A stretch of 64,000 bases of DNA from Chryseobacterium sp. (GCF_029240215.1 NZ_JARBTK010000010.1:1-64000), one strand, 5' to 3'; shown: positions 14,877 to 24,630, counted from the stretch's first letter. The notes: a model not told the origin generated them from the sequence alone. Translations and numbers: made by a program.

Positions 14877-17800
14877 TTATTTTATTAATTTTTTAATGTA
14901 TTCTTTACCTTCAGAAATAGCTTTTAAGATATACAATCCTTTATCGTCTAATTTTATACGAACCAATTTTGAATTTTCTTTTATCTCTTGGATTTTTCTT
15001 CCAGTTGCATCAAATACTTCTACGGTCTCAATATTTTTATTGTTTCTTACATAGAAATCTTCCCCATCTCTGTAAACCTCTAAAGTATTTTTTTGCACTT
15101 CTGAAGTAGAAAGTACATTCAGTTTATAGACAATTTCAAATCTGTTTCCAAATTCTCCCGCATTTGCAGCAAATGAATACGCCTGATTCTGAAGATTTGT
15201 ATAAGTTCCCAACTCTTTATCATGAAGATAAATAGCTTGTCCGTTATTGAAAATGCCCTCTTTCTGAACTAATGAAATCGTAAAGTTTCCGTTTTCAAAA
15301 TGTTTTGCGCCTACCGGAACAATATCATTGATATCGAAATCTGCTTTCCCCTGAATAATCAGTTTCTGAGTATCTGCAAACGTGTAAAAAGCATCTGAGC
15401 CTGTTGCCATTGCTTTAGAATCATAATTGTCAAATGAATCTGATGCGGCATTTATATAAGCCACCGCCATAGTATTGCTGGTGTTGTATGGGGAATTTAA
15501 TCTTAACCAAAATTTGCCTTCCGTTGAAGAATTATTTTTATTGAAGAAAGTTCCCGCTGTTGCCACTCTCATCTCGTTGGTGAAACTTAGAGAAGTATCC
15601 ACAGATGAAGATAATGTTTTCACAAAAAATGCCTGACCTACAGGAGCAGTATTTCCGGTAGGTACTGTCGAAATATTCGGAGCAGGAACCCAAACTTGCG
15701 TCAGCGGATTATAGGTAGCATACCCAATGTTTGTAGTCGTTGTTCCTCCCTGAGTCGTTACAGAATTACTTGTATTGTCCCAGAAATAGAATGTATTCAA
15801 AATTCTTGCTGAGTTGGCAGTGTAGAAAGTATCTAAATTTAGATTTGAAGGATAAGGATTTCCAACTAAGTTAAATCCGTTTGTAGCAGTGGAAAGCATA
15901 TACGTCTGAGAACCGTTATTAGGAACTCCCGTGAATGTAACAGATGCATTGGCAACCGGAGTTTTAATAGAATATCCTTTACCGAACAATGAAATAGGTG
16001 AGGCTGCATTCACAAAATAATTAGTTGCCGTATTGTATTCTGTAATGAATGCCGGAGTAATTCCTGTACCATATATTGCATTAAGATTCTGAGAGACTAC
16101 CGGAGAAGACCAGAAAGCGTACTTATCAAAGTCACTTGTTGAGTACTTTTTTACTTTGAAAGTGCCGGTATAATTTAATGTAGAACCATCTCTTTGGATT
16201 AGGTTACCACCATTTTTTATCGTTACATCAGCGGCGTTGATTGTGTTTCCTGATGTAATCTCTAAAGCTGCGCCGTTATTAACAATAATATTTTTTGCTG
16301 TGAAAGCAGGATTGGATGCTGTAGAATATGGTGCATTGATGATTGCATTTACTGAGGCTGTAGGAATGCCATTACTCCATATTGTTCCGTTCCAGATGGT
16401 AGTAATTAAATTGTTGCAATTATTTGAAAAATTAATATCCGGATAAGTACCTTGCACTTGTACCAAATCCGCATCATCAACACAAATGGAAAGATTGCTG
16501 TTGTAATTATAAAAATCATAAACTTGCTCCAAAGAATTGTTTCTTAGATTAGCAGAAATAAGATTAGTCATATCATATAATGAAATTATTTCTAAGTCTG
16601 ATAGGGTGGAAAAATCTAATTGTGTAATTAGTGGGCAATTTAAAACCCCCACACTTTTCACGTTTATATTGTTGGTGGAAGTACTTAAATTAGCTAATAA
16701 AGGTAAATCTGCAATATGTAATGATTCCAAAGCTCCATTTTGAGATATATTTACTTCAGGAAGAAAGTCATTAGATTCTAATACCAAAGACTTCAAAGCA
16801 GTACAATTTCCTATATTTAACGAGTTTATTTTAGTGTCTTTGATATATAACTCCTCAAGACCTGAACATTGAAGGAGATTTAGTGTATTGAGATCGGGAA
16901 AAGAATTGTGCAAAAAATTGTTCCCTATAATAAGATATTGTAGGCTAGAACAGTTTTGTAAATTTAAACTTTTTAGATCATAGTTTCCCCAGATTTCTAA
17001 AGTCGTAAGAGCTGTACAATTTTGCGCATTAATTTGTTGCAGATTCTCAGGTAAGTCTATTGGATTTGCCACATTATGCACATCGAGTGTTTGTAAGTTA
17101 GTCAAATTACTTACATTGATACTCGTCATAAAAGAAGCAGAATTAACTATATTTATTTCTTCAAGTGATGGGCATACTATGAAATCAATATTACTGATTG
17201 GTTGGTTATAAGCTAAAAGTTTTTTTAAGTTTGGAAGGTCTGTAAGATTAATAGAGTTCACTTTTCCTAATATTACGCTACCAAAAGATGATGATGTATA
17301 GCCATAACGATTATAGAAGGCGCAATCCAATTCTTCAAGATTGACCAATCCGGCACCAGAAAAATCAATGTTGGGAGCATTAAGACCTTTTATTTTATTT
17401 AAAGAAGGACATCCGTTTACATTGATTGCAGATAGATAAACTGCACGACTGTCATAATAATCGCCATCTAAAATAATTTCATAAAGAGAAGTACAGTTAT
17501 TTGCAATCAAATTAATTTCTTGATCATCTGTTTGTGAATCTTGTGTGTTGGTAATATTAATCGTCTGCAATGTTGCAATATTGGGAACCGATAATTTTAC
17601 AAGACCTCTGCAATCATCAATATTAATTGATGTTAAATTGATATTTTCAAAGTACAGTTCAGAAACTAATTTGTCATTCAGAGCCAATGCACCGTTAAAC
17701 TGCGGATTATTTTTAATTCTGAAAATAGCTTGCCCTAAAAAAGAAGGATGATAAAATGCACTAATATCATTCATTGTTAGAATCGACGGACAATTATCAA

Positions 17801-18287
17801 TGGTAAAATCTACAGGAAAAAAATCAGATTCATAGAAATTTCCGTTGAAAGATCCCTCGTCGTAAAACCAACGATTCATACACATCAGTTTTTTAATTTT
17901 ATTATTATTTACAAAACTGATATTTGCATTTTTAGTATCTGAAATATAGAGTTCTTCAACATTTGTAAAAAGCAAAGCATCAGAAATATTTTCTGGAAGA
18001 TGATTAAAATAGTAAGGGAAATTAATTTCTCCAGTTGCTACATCGTACTTCTGAGTTGCATCCATTTTTACATCCAGAATCACCACCTGTTGCGCTTCAG
18101 AAACCTGAATTTCATCATCTCCATTAGCATCAATAGCAATAGAATTTCCGTTGATGTCTTTGGCAATTCCGTTACTTGCATTTGAACTTAAGATTAATGC
18201 TTTAAATTTAGAATCAGTAAAATTGAGATTTTTTGTGTAAGCAAAAGAGAAAAAGCTTACACAAAAAATAAGTAAATTTTTTTTCAT
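14877..18287 (-). CDS. Large T9SS-secreted leucine-rich-repeat surface protein
   Basis: A 1136-residue exported protein. After the signal peptide (MKKNLLIFCVSFFSFAYT) comes a domain with NGDDEIQVSEAQQV, a Ca-binding/dockerin-like stretch often placed before LRRs in this group. Irregular leucine-rich repeats follow (about 100-630; for example NLQTLDVHNVANPIDLPENL). The second half (about 640-1050) is a strand-rich module with WNGTIWSNGIPT, AFWSSPVVSQN and NLVGNPYPSNL. The end (about 1060-1136) is a T9SS type A sorting domain: LEVYRDGEDFYVRNNKNIET through GKEYIKKLIK. From about residue 640 on it is clearly homologous to the protein at 34319-37912. Likely attached to or released from the cell surface, perhaps an adhesin. 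Confidence 0.93.
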   Translation of the reverse strand: MKKNLLIFCVSFFSFAYTKNLNFTDSKFKALILSSNASNGIAKDINGNSIAIDANGDDEIQVSEAQQVVILDVKMDATQKYDVATGEINFPYYFNHLPENISDALLFTNVEELYISDTKNANISFVNNNKIKKLMCMNRWFYDEGSFNGNFYESDFFPVDFTIDNCPSILTMNDISAFYHPSFLGQAIFRIKNNPQFNGALALNDKLVSELYFENINLTSINIDDCRGLVKLSVPNIATLQTINITNTQDSQTDDQEINLIANNCTSLYEIILDGDYYDSRAVYLSAINVNGCPSLNKIKGLNAPNIDFSGAGLVNLEELDCAFYNRYGYTSSSFGSVILGKVNSINLTDLPNLKKLLAYNQPISNIDFIVCPSLEEINIVNSASFMTSINVSNLTNLQTLDVHNVANPIDLPENLQQINAQNCTALTTLEIWGNYDLKSLNLQNCSSLQYLIIGNNFLHNSFPDLNTLNLLQCSGLEELYIKDTKINSLNIGNCTALKSLVLESNDFLPEVNISQNGALESLHIADLPLLANLSTSTNNINVKSVGVLNCPLITQLDFSTLSDLEIISLYDMTNLISANLRNNSLEQVYDFYNYNSNLSICVDDADLVQVQGTYPDINFSNNCNNLITTIWNGTIWSNGIPTASVNAIINAPYSTASNPAFTAKNIIVNNGAALEITSGNTINAADVTIKNGGNLIQRDGSTLNYTGTFKVKKYSTSDFDKYAFWSSPVVSQNLNAIYGTGITPAFITEYNTATNYFVNAASPISLFGKGYSIKTPVANASVTFTGVPNNGSQTYMLSTATNGFNLVGNPYPSNLNLDTFYTANSARILNTFYFWDNTSNSVTTQGGTTTTNIGYATYNPLTQVWVPAPNISTVPTGNTAPVGQAFFVKTLSSSVDTSLSFTNEMRVATAGTFFNKNNSSTEGKFWLRLNSPYNTSNTMAVAYINAASDSFDNYDSKAMATGSDAFYTFADTQKLIIQGKADFDINDIVPVGAKHFENGNFTISLVQKEGIFNNGQAIYLHDKELGTYTNLQNQAYSFAANAGEFGNRFEIVYKLNVLSTSEVQKNTLEVYRDGEDFYVRNNKNIETVEVFDATGRKIQEIKENSKLVRIKLDDKGLYILKAISEGKEYIKKLIK

Positions 18288-18553
18288 TTTGTGTTTTTTT
18301 TAATGTTTTTATTAAACTTAAATAAATTAATTTGTAAATATATTGATTGATTTTTATTTAAATAATTGTATATTTTATATGATTGTGGATATATGGATAT
18401 GATTATTATTAATATATAATTTTATGAATAGAATAAATGTTGACATACTTAGTTTATGTTTCTTATCAAAAAAAATTATGAAGTAAAAAAATAAATGAAA
18501 AAGATGATATACGATATAAAACGCTTAAAGTAATGACAATTGTCCACAAAAAA
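18288..18553. other. AT-rich intergenic stretch with no recognised gene
   Basis: This stretch separates the start of the T9SS cargo gene from the nrdA terminator. It is very AT-rich. I find no open frame, RNA gene or family A/B/C repeat, and no perfect TAnnTTTG box for the minus-strand cargo gene. Confidence 0.6.
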
Positions 18554-18573
18554 AGCACGTCAATTGACGTGCT
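18554..18573 (-). terminator. Rho-independent terminator after nrdA
   Basis: AGCACGTCAATTGACGTGCT is a perfect 20-base palindrome flanked by an A-tract, which on the minus strand becomes a run of seven T. It lies 22 bases past the nrdA stop. Confidence 0.88.
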
Positions 18574-18595
18574 TCAAATCTGTATGATTTTTTAG

Positions 18596-20254
18596 TTATG
18601 CTTCACAAGCTGAACAGCTCACAAAATTCACCATCATTTCTTTAGAAACAGACGAACTTCTTTGGTAATACAAAGTTTTCACCCCTTTCTTCCAGGCTTC
18701 AATGTAAAGATAGTTTACATCTTTTACAGGCATCGTAGACGGAATCTGTAAATTCAGAGATTGTGCCTGATCAATGTATTGCTGTCTTTGTGCAGCCTGC
18801 GAAATAATCTCCATCGGAGAAATTTCTTTGAATGTTTTGAATACTGCTTTTTCCTCGTCAGTCAGTTCATTCAGGTGCTGAACTGAACCGTGATTTAGCA
18901 TAATAGTTCTCCACGTATCTTCATTGTCAAGACCTTTTTCTTCCAGCAATTTTGCCAAATATTTATTCTTACGCATGAAGTTTCCTTTTGCCAAACCAGC
19001 TTTGTAATAATTTGAAGCAAAAGGCTCGATTCCGGGAGAAGTCTGTCCCAAAATTGCCGAACTTGAAGTAGTGGGAGCAATCGCCATTGTTGTGGTATTT
19101 CTCAAACCATAACCTTTTAACAATTCTGGTTCTCCATAGATATTCGCCAACTCTTTTGAAGCTTGATCCGCTTGTTCTTTGATGTGTCTGAAAGCTCTTG
19201 CATTGAATTGCGTAGCCTCAAAACTCTCAAACGGAATCATATTTTTCTGTAAGTAAGAATGGTAACCCAAAACGCCCAAACCAAGTGCTCTGTGACGCAT
19301 TGCGAAGTTTCTTGCACCTTGAAGGTAATAATTTCCTTCCGTTTTTTCGATAAATTCAGATAAAACAGCGTCAAGGAAATAAATTGCAAGCTTTACAGCA
19401 TCCGTATCCTTCCACTCATCATATAATTCTAGATTCATAGACGAAAGACAGCAGATGAAAGATTCTTCTCTGGTAGATGGAAGCATGATTTCCGAACAAA
19501 GATTACTTGCATTCACCGTCAATCCAAGGTCTTTATAAACCTGAGGTTTGTTTCTGTTCACATTATCGGTAAAGAAAATGTATGGAAGACCTTTTTGCTG
19601 ACGGCTTTCCAAAACTCTTGCCCAGATTTTACGTTTATCCATATCACCGTCAATCATGTCCTGCATCCAGTAATCTGGTACACAAATTCCGGTAAACAGA
19701 TTCTGAATCGGACTTCCGATGTCTTTAATTGATAAAAATTCTTCAATATCTCCGTGGTCAATATCTAAGTAAGCTGCAAATGCGCCTCTTCTTACACCGC
19801 CCTGAGAAACAACATCCATCGCTGTATCAAACAGCTTCATGAACGAAACCGCTCCCGAAGATTTTCCGTTGTCGGTTACTGCTGTTCCTCTGTTTCGAAG
19901 TTCTCCGAAATATCCAGAAGTTCCGCCCCCGATTTTCGTCTGCATGATCACTTCACCCATTTTGTGGGTAATTCCTTCGATGCTATCCGGAATATGAACG
20001 TTGAAACAAGAGATTGGAAGACCTCTCTGCGTTCCCATATTCGCCCAGACAGGAGAAGAAAAACTGATCCATCCTTTCATGATCATTTCCTTGAAAGCCG
20101 GCTGAAGTTCAGGTTTGTATAATTTTTTTGCTGCTGCGGTAGTAATTCTGTCGATTGCACCGTCTACGGTTTCGCCCTTCAGAAGGTAACCTCTGTTCAG
20201 CATTTGCTCAGATTCTTCGTTGAGCCACCAGATATTGTTGTTTTGTTCTTCCAT
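18596..20254 (-). CDS. nrdA: Ribonucleoside-diphosphate reductase, large (alpha) subunit, class I
   Basis: The catalytic subunit that reduces ribonucleotides to deoxyribonucleotides. Expected residues are present: C83 (ISCFNV), the N251-x-C253-x-E255 catalytic triad (NLCSE), the second redox Cys at 268/269 (ICCLSS), and the KTLYYQRS tyrosine pair for radical transfer. The C-terminal CSACEA is the thioredoxin/glutaredoxin-facing Cys pair. At 552 residues it is short because the N-terminal ATP-cone of longer NrdA proteins is absent. It is third on the minus strand after nrdB and a small monooxygenase-like gene, separated from them by repeat-rich spacers. Confidence 0.96.
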   Translation of the reverse strand: MEEQNNNIWWLNEESEQMLNRGYLLKGETVDGAIDRITTAAAKKLYKPELQPAFKEMIMKGWISFSSPVWANMGTQRGLPISCFNVHIPDSIEGITHKMGEVIMQTKIGGGTSGYFGELRNRGTAVTDNGKSSGAVSFMKLFDTAMDVVSQGGVRRGAFAAYLDIDHGDIEEFLSIKDIGSPIQNLFTGICVPDYWMQDMIDGDMDKRKIWARVLESRQQKGLPYIFFTDNVNRNKPQVYKDLGLTVNASNLCSEIMLPSTREESFICCLSSMNLELYDEWKDTDAVKLAIYFLDAVLSEFIEKTEGNYYLQGARNFAMRHRALGLGVLGYHSYLQKNMIPFESFEATQFNARAFRHIKEQADQASKELANIYGEPELLKGYGLRNTTTMAIAPTTSSSAILGQTSPGIEPFASNYYKAGLAKGNFMRKNKYLAKLLEEKGLDNEDTWRTIMLNHGSVQHLNELTDEEKAVFKTFKEISPMEIISQAAQRQQYIDQAQSLNLQIPSTMPVKDVNYLYIEAWKKGVKTLYYQRSSSVSKEMMVNFVSCSACEA

Positions 20255-20570
20255 TTCTTATATTATAAAATGCAACCTGTGCATTGTTTTATTAATTTTT
20301 TTTAGGAGCAGAAAATTTTGTTTTTCTTTTCATTTGTGTACCTGCTTTCGCTACTCGCTTTTTTCTTTTGCAAAGAAAAAGAGCTCAAACATACCGCTCA
20401 ATCAGGGCTAAGACGATGGTTTGTTATCTTTACTTCTGAATCACGTCATTGCGACTGCTTTGTCATTGCGAGGAACGAAGCAATCCCAACTTAAATGCTT
20501 CGACAAGCTCAGCATGACACCTCTAATGCTATCTGTTTCGACGCTCGCTTCGCTTGCGCCCTTATTTATT
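20255..20570. repeat. Repeat-rich spacer between nrdA and a small upstream gene
   Basis: No gene. The stretch holds TGTCATTGCGAGGAACGAAG (20461-20480), a sequence type common in Bacteroidota intergenic DNA, then GCTTCGACAAGCTCAGCATGACA-like DNA at 20497-20519 (family C, related to the ends at 7891 and 8237), and CGCTCGCTTCGCTTGCGCCC near 20542. That last element recurs at about 21033-21052. It looks like a mosaic of dispersed repeats rather than a regulatory region. Confidence 0.65.
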
Positions 20571-20858
20571 TCAAACAGGCTGTAAAAATTCTACTTTATG
20601 AGAATCATTAAGTCCGCTTTCATCTCTTAATTTCTGAAATTCTTTGAAAGACGTAATATTTAAAACTTCATTCTGTACTTCTTCGTTTTCATAATTTGAA
20701 AAATGCACAAACGTAACACCGTCTTCCTTTACAAAAACTTTATACTCAAATTTTGTCTGATCCAAATTTTTAAAATCATTCAAAAACTTTTGAATGTTGC
20801 TTTTGTTTTCTGAAACAAATTCAGGTTTTACGGTATAAGTTACGATTACATTGATCAT
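20571..20858 (-). CDS. Small antibiotic-biosynthesis-monooxygenase (ABM) domain-like protein
   Basis: A 95-residue protein with a dimeric alpha/beta-barrel (ferredoxin-like) pattern: MINVIVTYTVKPEF, then a helix (ENKSNIQKFLNDFK), then KFEYKVFVKEDGVTFVHFSN and FKEFQKLRDESG. That is the layout of ABM/quinol-monooxygenase-like proteins. No cofactor or substrate can be assigned. It lies between nrdB and nrdA on the same strand, but repeat-filled gaps on both sides make a functional link to ribonucleotide reduction doubtful. Confidence 0.78.
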   Translation of the reverse strand: MINVIVTYTVKPEFVSENKSNIQKFLNDFKNLDQTKFEYKVFVKEDGVTFVHFSNYENEEVQNEVLNITSFKEFQKLRDESGLNDSHKVEFLQPV

Positions 20859-21164
20859 ATTTTGTCTTTCTTATTGTCAGAACGGAACATTCTCTTAATA
20901 ATATTAATCTTTTAACTCTATCTTAATGTTTAATAACGATTAGGTCAATTTAAGTTTTACGAATATTAAGGTTGAGGTTCTTCACTTCACTGCGTTCTGA
21001 ATGACAGATTTCTAATACTAACTGTTTTGCCGCTCGCTTCGCTCGCGCCCCGACTTGAACGGAGCTCTTTTTGTTATTGCGACTCACTATTAGTTCGATA
21101 AATTGCTTCACATTGTTCGCAATGACAAAAAAGCGGGAGTGGAAGGCGGAAAACGGCGCTCAAA
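20859..21164. repeat. Repeat-rich spacer downstream of nrdB
   Basis: No gene. It contains CGCTCGCTTCGCTCGCGCCC (about 21033-21052, matching the element near 20542 at nearly every position), GGAGCTCTTTTTGTTATTGC, and CACATTGTTCGCAATGACAA (about 21109-21128), the partner of the TCATTGCGAG type element in the previous spacer. It runs into the family B repeat at 21165-21223. Confidence 0.6.
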
Positions 21165-21223
21165 AAACTACCCCATCAAAAATTTTCTAAATTTTTACCA
21201 CCCCTTCAGAGAAGGGGAATTTT
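21165..21223 (-). repeat. Dispersed intergenic repeat family B, copy 2 (inverted)
   Basis: This is the inverse counterpart of 10822-10876. Its G/C stem (CCCCTTCAGAGAAGGGG) directly abuts the nrdB stop codon at 21222-21224 and could double as the end of the nrdB transcript. Confidence 0.7.
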
Positions 21224-22196
21224 AAAATAAATCATTCGCTGTAATACTCTTATCATGCTTTGTATAATCCACCGGTCTTTTTGCAAAGAAATCATCCATA
21301 GAATTGGCGAAAACTTCCTCTTCGAACCAAACCATCGGGCGATATTGTTCTGGAGTGATGTTGTAACGGGTTTGCATGTTGATTTTCTTTAAACTGTCGT
21401 CAACACGGTATTTCATGAAGTTTAACAAATCTTCTTTGGTAAAAAAGCTGAATTCTCCCATTTCAAAGATCCAGTCGATGATTTCACCTTCCAGTTCGAT
21501 AGATTGGTCAACTAAAGTATAAATATCTTCAATATCAGAATCAGTTAAAAGATCAGGTTGCTCTTCACGGATTTTATTAATTAAGTAAATTCCTGCATTG
21601 GCGTGAATCTGCTCATCAATAGAAGTCCATGCAATAATATTGGAAACATTTTTCATGTACCCTTTGAATCTCGTAAAAGAAAGGATGATCGCAAATTGTG
21701 AGAAAAGCGATACGTTCTCAATCAGAATACTGAATAATAAAAGAGAAGATACATACTCTTTCGGAGTGGTAGAATTGGCGTGTTTCAGGACATTTGATAA
21801 GAAATCTATTCTCTTTTTAAGAGCAGGAACTTCTACAACGTGTGTAAAAGCTTCATTATAACCCAAAACTTCCAGCAAACGGGAATATGCTTCCGAGTGA
21901 CGGAATTCGCATTCTGCAAACGTAGCTCCAAGACCGTTTAGTTCGGGCTTCGGCATGTGGCTGTATAAATTTCCCCAGAAAGTCTTTACCGAAACTTCAA
22001 TCTGGGCAATCGCTAAAAGCGCATTTTTTACGGCATTTTTTTCATGAGGTTCAAGTTGTGACTGAAAGTCCTGAACATCTGCTGTGAAATCAACTTCTGA
22101 GTGTACCCAGAATGATTTGTTGATGGCTTCTGTAAACTGAAGAACTTCAGGATACTCAAACGGCTTATAGCTTACTCTTTTATCAAAAATTCCCAT
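21222..22196 (-). CDS. nrdB: Ribonucleoside-diphosphate reductase, small (beta) subunit
   Basis: Holds the di-iron/tyrosyl radical cofactor used by the alpha subunit. The iron-and-radical motif E97-x-x-H100-x-x-x-Y104 (EFRHSEAY) keeps the radical Tyr, so it is of the Ia/Ib rather than the Tyr-less type. The second-half ligands are seen in LIENVSLFSQFA and SIDEQIHANAG (E-x-x-H). The 324-residue length is normal, with no N-terminal ATP-cone. The ATG at 22196 gives MGIFDKRVSYKPFEYP. It precedes the small ABM-like gene and nrdA on the same strand. Confidence 0.96.
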   Translation of the reverse strand: MGIFDKRVSYKPFEYPEVLQFTEAINKSFWVHSEVDFTADVQDFQSQLEPHEKNAVKNALLAIAQIEVSVKTFWGNLYSHMPKPELNGLGATFAECEFRHSEAYSRLLEVLGYNEAFTHVVEVPALKKRIDFLSNVLKHANSTTPKEYVSSLLLFSILIENVSLFSQFAIILSFTRFKGYMKNVSNIIAWTSIDEQIHANAGIYLINKIREEQPDLLTDSDIEDIYTLVDQSIELEGEIIDWIFEMGEFSFFTKEDLLNFMKYRVDDSLKKINMQTRYNITPEQYRPMVWFEEEVFANSMDDFFAKRPVDYTKHDKSITANDLF

Positions 22197-22629
22197 ATTA
22201 AATTGTCATGTCTTTAAAAAATTATAAAAAATAGATCACTGTGTATAAAATTCAGGAGACTAGTAAGTTTCTGATTTGTTGAAAGTTGTAGTTTTAACTT
22301 ATCAACATAAAAAGCACCTCATCTCTCGTACCGTGCGAAGCACAAAGTTAGACAACGCAGACCTATTTTAAAAGGGGTAAAGACTAAATGGTTGAGTTTT
22401 AACCTTAAAAGTTTTCCACATTTACATAAAACTCCCTCTGATATTGGTTTATAGCTAGTTAAGTATTAAAAATAAATGTTTTGTGCTGTTTAATGTTAAA
22501 CAATGTGCTGTAATTTTTTGAATATTAATAGCTTATATATTAAACATTAAATTATTTAAAGAAATTTTTATTCTTGTAACAAAACCAAAATATATTCTAC
22601 TTATTGGAAATAAAAACAGCAATCACTCA
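22197..22629. promoter_or_regulatory. Divergent control region between nrdB and the exporter operon
   Basis: No gene in 433 bases. It must contain divergent promoters for nrdB (minus) and the ABC exporter (plus). The visible structure is GTTTAA-TG-TTAAAC (22488-22501), flanked by the direct repeats TTGTGCTGT (22481-22489) and ATGTGCTGT (22503-22511); this could be a regulator site. I see no clear NrdR-box and no perfect TAnnTTTG on either strand. Confidence 0.4.
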
Positions 22630-23319
22630 ATGTTAGTAATTCAGAATTTACATAAATCATACGATACAGGAAAGAGTAAACTGCACGTTCTCAAAGGTAT
22701 TAATCTTAATATCAGCGAGGGTGAATTTGTCTCTATCATGGGAAGTTCGGGATCAGGAAAATCGACTTTATTGAATATTATCGGGATTCTTGACGAAAAA
22801 GACAGTGGTGTTTACGAGCTTGACGGAATTCCTATTGAACATCTGAACGAAGTAAAAGCAGCTGAATACCGTTCAAAATTTCTTGGTTTTGTCTTCCAGT
22901 CTTTTAATTTGATTGGCTATAAAACTGCTTTAGATAATGTTGCGCTTCCTTTATATTATCAAAATGTGCCAAGAAAAGAACGTAATCTTAAAGCAATGGA
23001 ATATCTGGAAAAAGTTGGTTTGGCGCAATGGGCAACCCATCTTCCAAATGAGCTTTCGGGTGGACAAAAACAAAGAGTTGCGATTGCAAGAGCATTAATT
23101 ACCAATCCAAAAGTAGTTTTGGCAGATGAGCCGACCGGAGCATTAGATTCTAAAACCACTCACGATATTATGAAATTGCTTCAGGATATTAATAACGAAG
23201 GAAAAACAATTATCGTAGTAACGCACGAACCGGATGTTGCTGCACAAACCAAAAGAAATGTAATCCTGCGTGACGGAATTATAGAAAGCGATGAGTTTAT
23301 AAAGCAGATTGTGCTTTAA
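22630..23319 (+). CDS. ABC transporter ATP-binding protein, MacB/LolD type
   Basis: The ATPase of a MacB-like exporter. Walker A GSSGSGKST is at 38-46, the Q-loop at about Q90 (FVFQSFNLI), the ABC signature LSGGQ at 142-146, Walker B VVLADEP at 162-168, and the H-loop in VVTHEP. At 229 residues it is a stand-alone nucleotide-binding domain. The two permease genes and the adaptor gene follow on the same strand, which defines its partners. Confidence 0.95.
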   Translation: MLVIQNLHKSYDTGKSKLHVLKGINLNISEGEFVSIMGSSGSGKSTLLNIIGILDEKDSGVYELDGIPIEHLNEVKAAEYRSKFLGFVFQSFNLIGYKTALDNVALPLYYQNVPRKERNLKAMEYLEKVGLAQWATHLPNELSGGQKQRVAIARALITNPKVVLADEPTGALDSKTTHDIMKLLQDINNEGKTIIVVTHEPDVAAQTKRNVILRDGIIESDEFIKQIVL

Positions 23320-23400
23320 TTTTTAAAATAAAAATCAACTGAAAATTTAAAGTCATTAATTTTTAATCTTTAAATTTTTTAATCATTTAATAAAGAAAAA

Positions 23401-24630
23401 ATGTTTGACCTAGATCGTTGGGAAGAAATATTCAGTTCTATTCGCAGTAACGTATTGCGAACGGTACTTTCGGGCTTTACGGTAGCTTTGGGTCTGTTTA
23501 TATTTATCGTTCTTTTCGGAATAGGAACCGGGCTGAAAAATGCTTTTACACAAGGTTTTGCGAGAGATGCTCAAAATCTGATCTCCATTTTTACAGGAAA
23601 TACGACGGTTGCTTATAAAGGTTTGCAATCGAATAGAACCGTGACCATGAATAACGAAGACTATGATTTCTTAATCGATAGCGATAAAGAAAAAGTAGGG
23701 TATTCTACACCGAGATATACTGCCAATCTGATGGTGAAATACGGTAAAGAAAGTGGCAATTACCAGATCAACGGAGCAGATCCTGAAGAAAAATTTATTG
23801 AAAACAGGAAAATGCTCGAAGGGCGTTACCTTACACCCGGAGATTTGCAGAGAAAGCAAAATGTTGCGGTTGTAGGAAGGATGGTGCAGCGTGATTTAAT
23901 AAAAAACGGAAGTCCTGTCGGGAAAGATTTAGACATCAACGGAACGATGTTCAAAATAGTCGGGGTTTTCTCAGATGACGGCGGCGACTGGGATGAGAGA
24001 CATATTACAGTCCCGATTACGACTTTGCAGCAAATGAAAAAAGGTTCGGATACAGTGAGCGGAGTTTATATCGCTTATGACGAGAATATGACACCCGAAC
24101 AGGCCATAAAATATGGTGATCAGCTTAAAGAAAGGTTGAAAGCCCGGAAAAATGTTTCTCCGGATGACGAAAATGCAGTCCGTGTGTGGAATAATGCTCA
24201 GAATATGAACGAAACTTTCATGTTTATGGCAGTTCTTACAGGAATTGTAACCTTCATCGGATTAGGAACTTTGCTTGCAGGAATCATCGGGATCAGCAAC
24301 ATCATGGTATATATCGTGAAAGAAAGAACCAAAGAAATCGGAGTACGAAAAGCCATTGGAGCAAAACCACGAAGCATTGTTGCTTTGATTGTTCAGGAGA
24401 GTGTGGTAATTACCGTAGTTTCAGGATTTGTTGGAGTAGGATTGGGAGTTTTGGCATTGCATTTAATTGGCGACAGTCTCGAAGAATATTTTATCAAAGA
24501 ACCGAGTGTAGGATGGGGAACTATCTTTATGGCATTCATAGCATTGGTTTTTTCGGGTTTGATTGCCGGATTCGTTCCTGCATACAGAGCCTCAAAAATT
24601 AAACCTATAGAAGCTTTAAGAACAGAATAG
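23401..24630 (+). CDS. ABC transporter permease, MacB/FtsX family (first)
   Basis: A 409-residue permease. An N-terminal transmembrane helix (NVLRTVLSGFTVALGLFIFI) is followed by a periplasmic MacB-core domain of about 200 residues, then three C-terminal helices forming the FtsX-like domain. The coupling segment VKERTKEIGVRKAIGAKPR is well conserved. The end MEALR-type motif (KPIEALRTE) is typical. It probably forms a heterodimer with the next protein. Confidence 0.94.
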   Translation: MFDLDRWEEIFSSIRSNVLRTVLSGFTVALGLFIFIVLFGIGTGLKNAFTQGFARDAQNLISIFTGNTTVAYKGLQSNRTVTMNNEDYDFLIDSDKEKVGYSTPRYTANLMVKYGKESGNYQINGADPEEKFIENRKMLEGRYLTPGDLQRKQNVAVVGRMVQRDLIKNGSPVGKDLDINGTMFKIVGVFSDDGGDWDERHITVPITTLQQMKKGSDTVSGVYIAYDENMTPEQAIKYGDQLKERLKARKNVSPDDENAVRVWNNAQNMNETFMFMAVLTGIVTFIGLGTLLAGIIGISNIMVYIVKERTKEIGVRKAIGAKPRSIVALIVQESVVITVVSGFVGVGLGVLALHLIGDSLEEYFIKEPSVGWGTIFMAFIALVFSGLIAGFVPAYRASKIKPIEALRTE

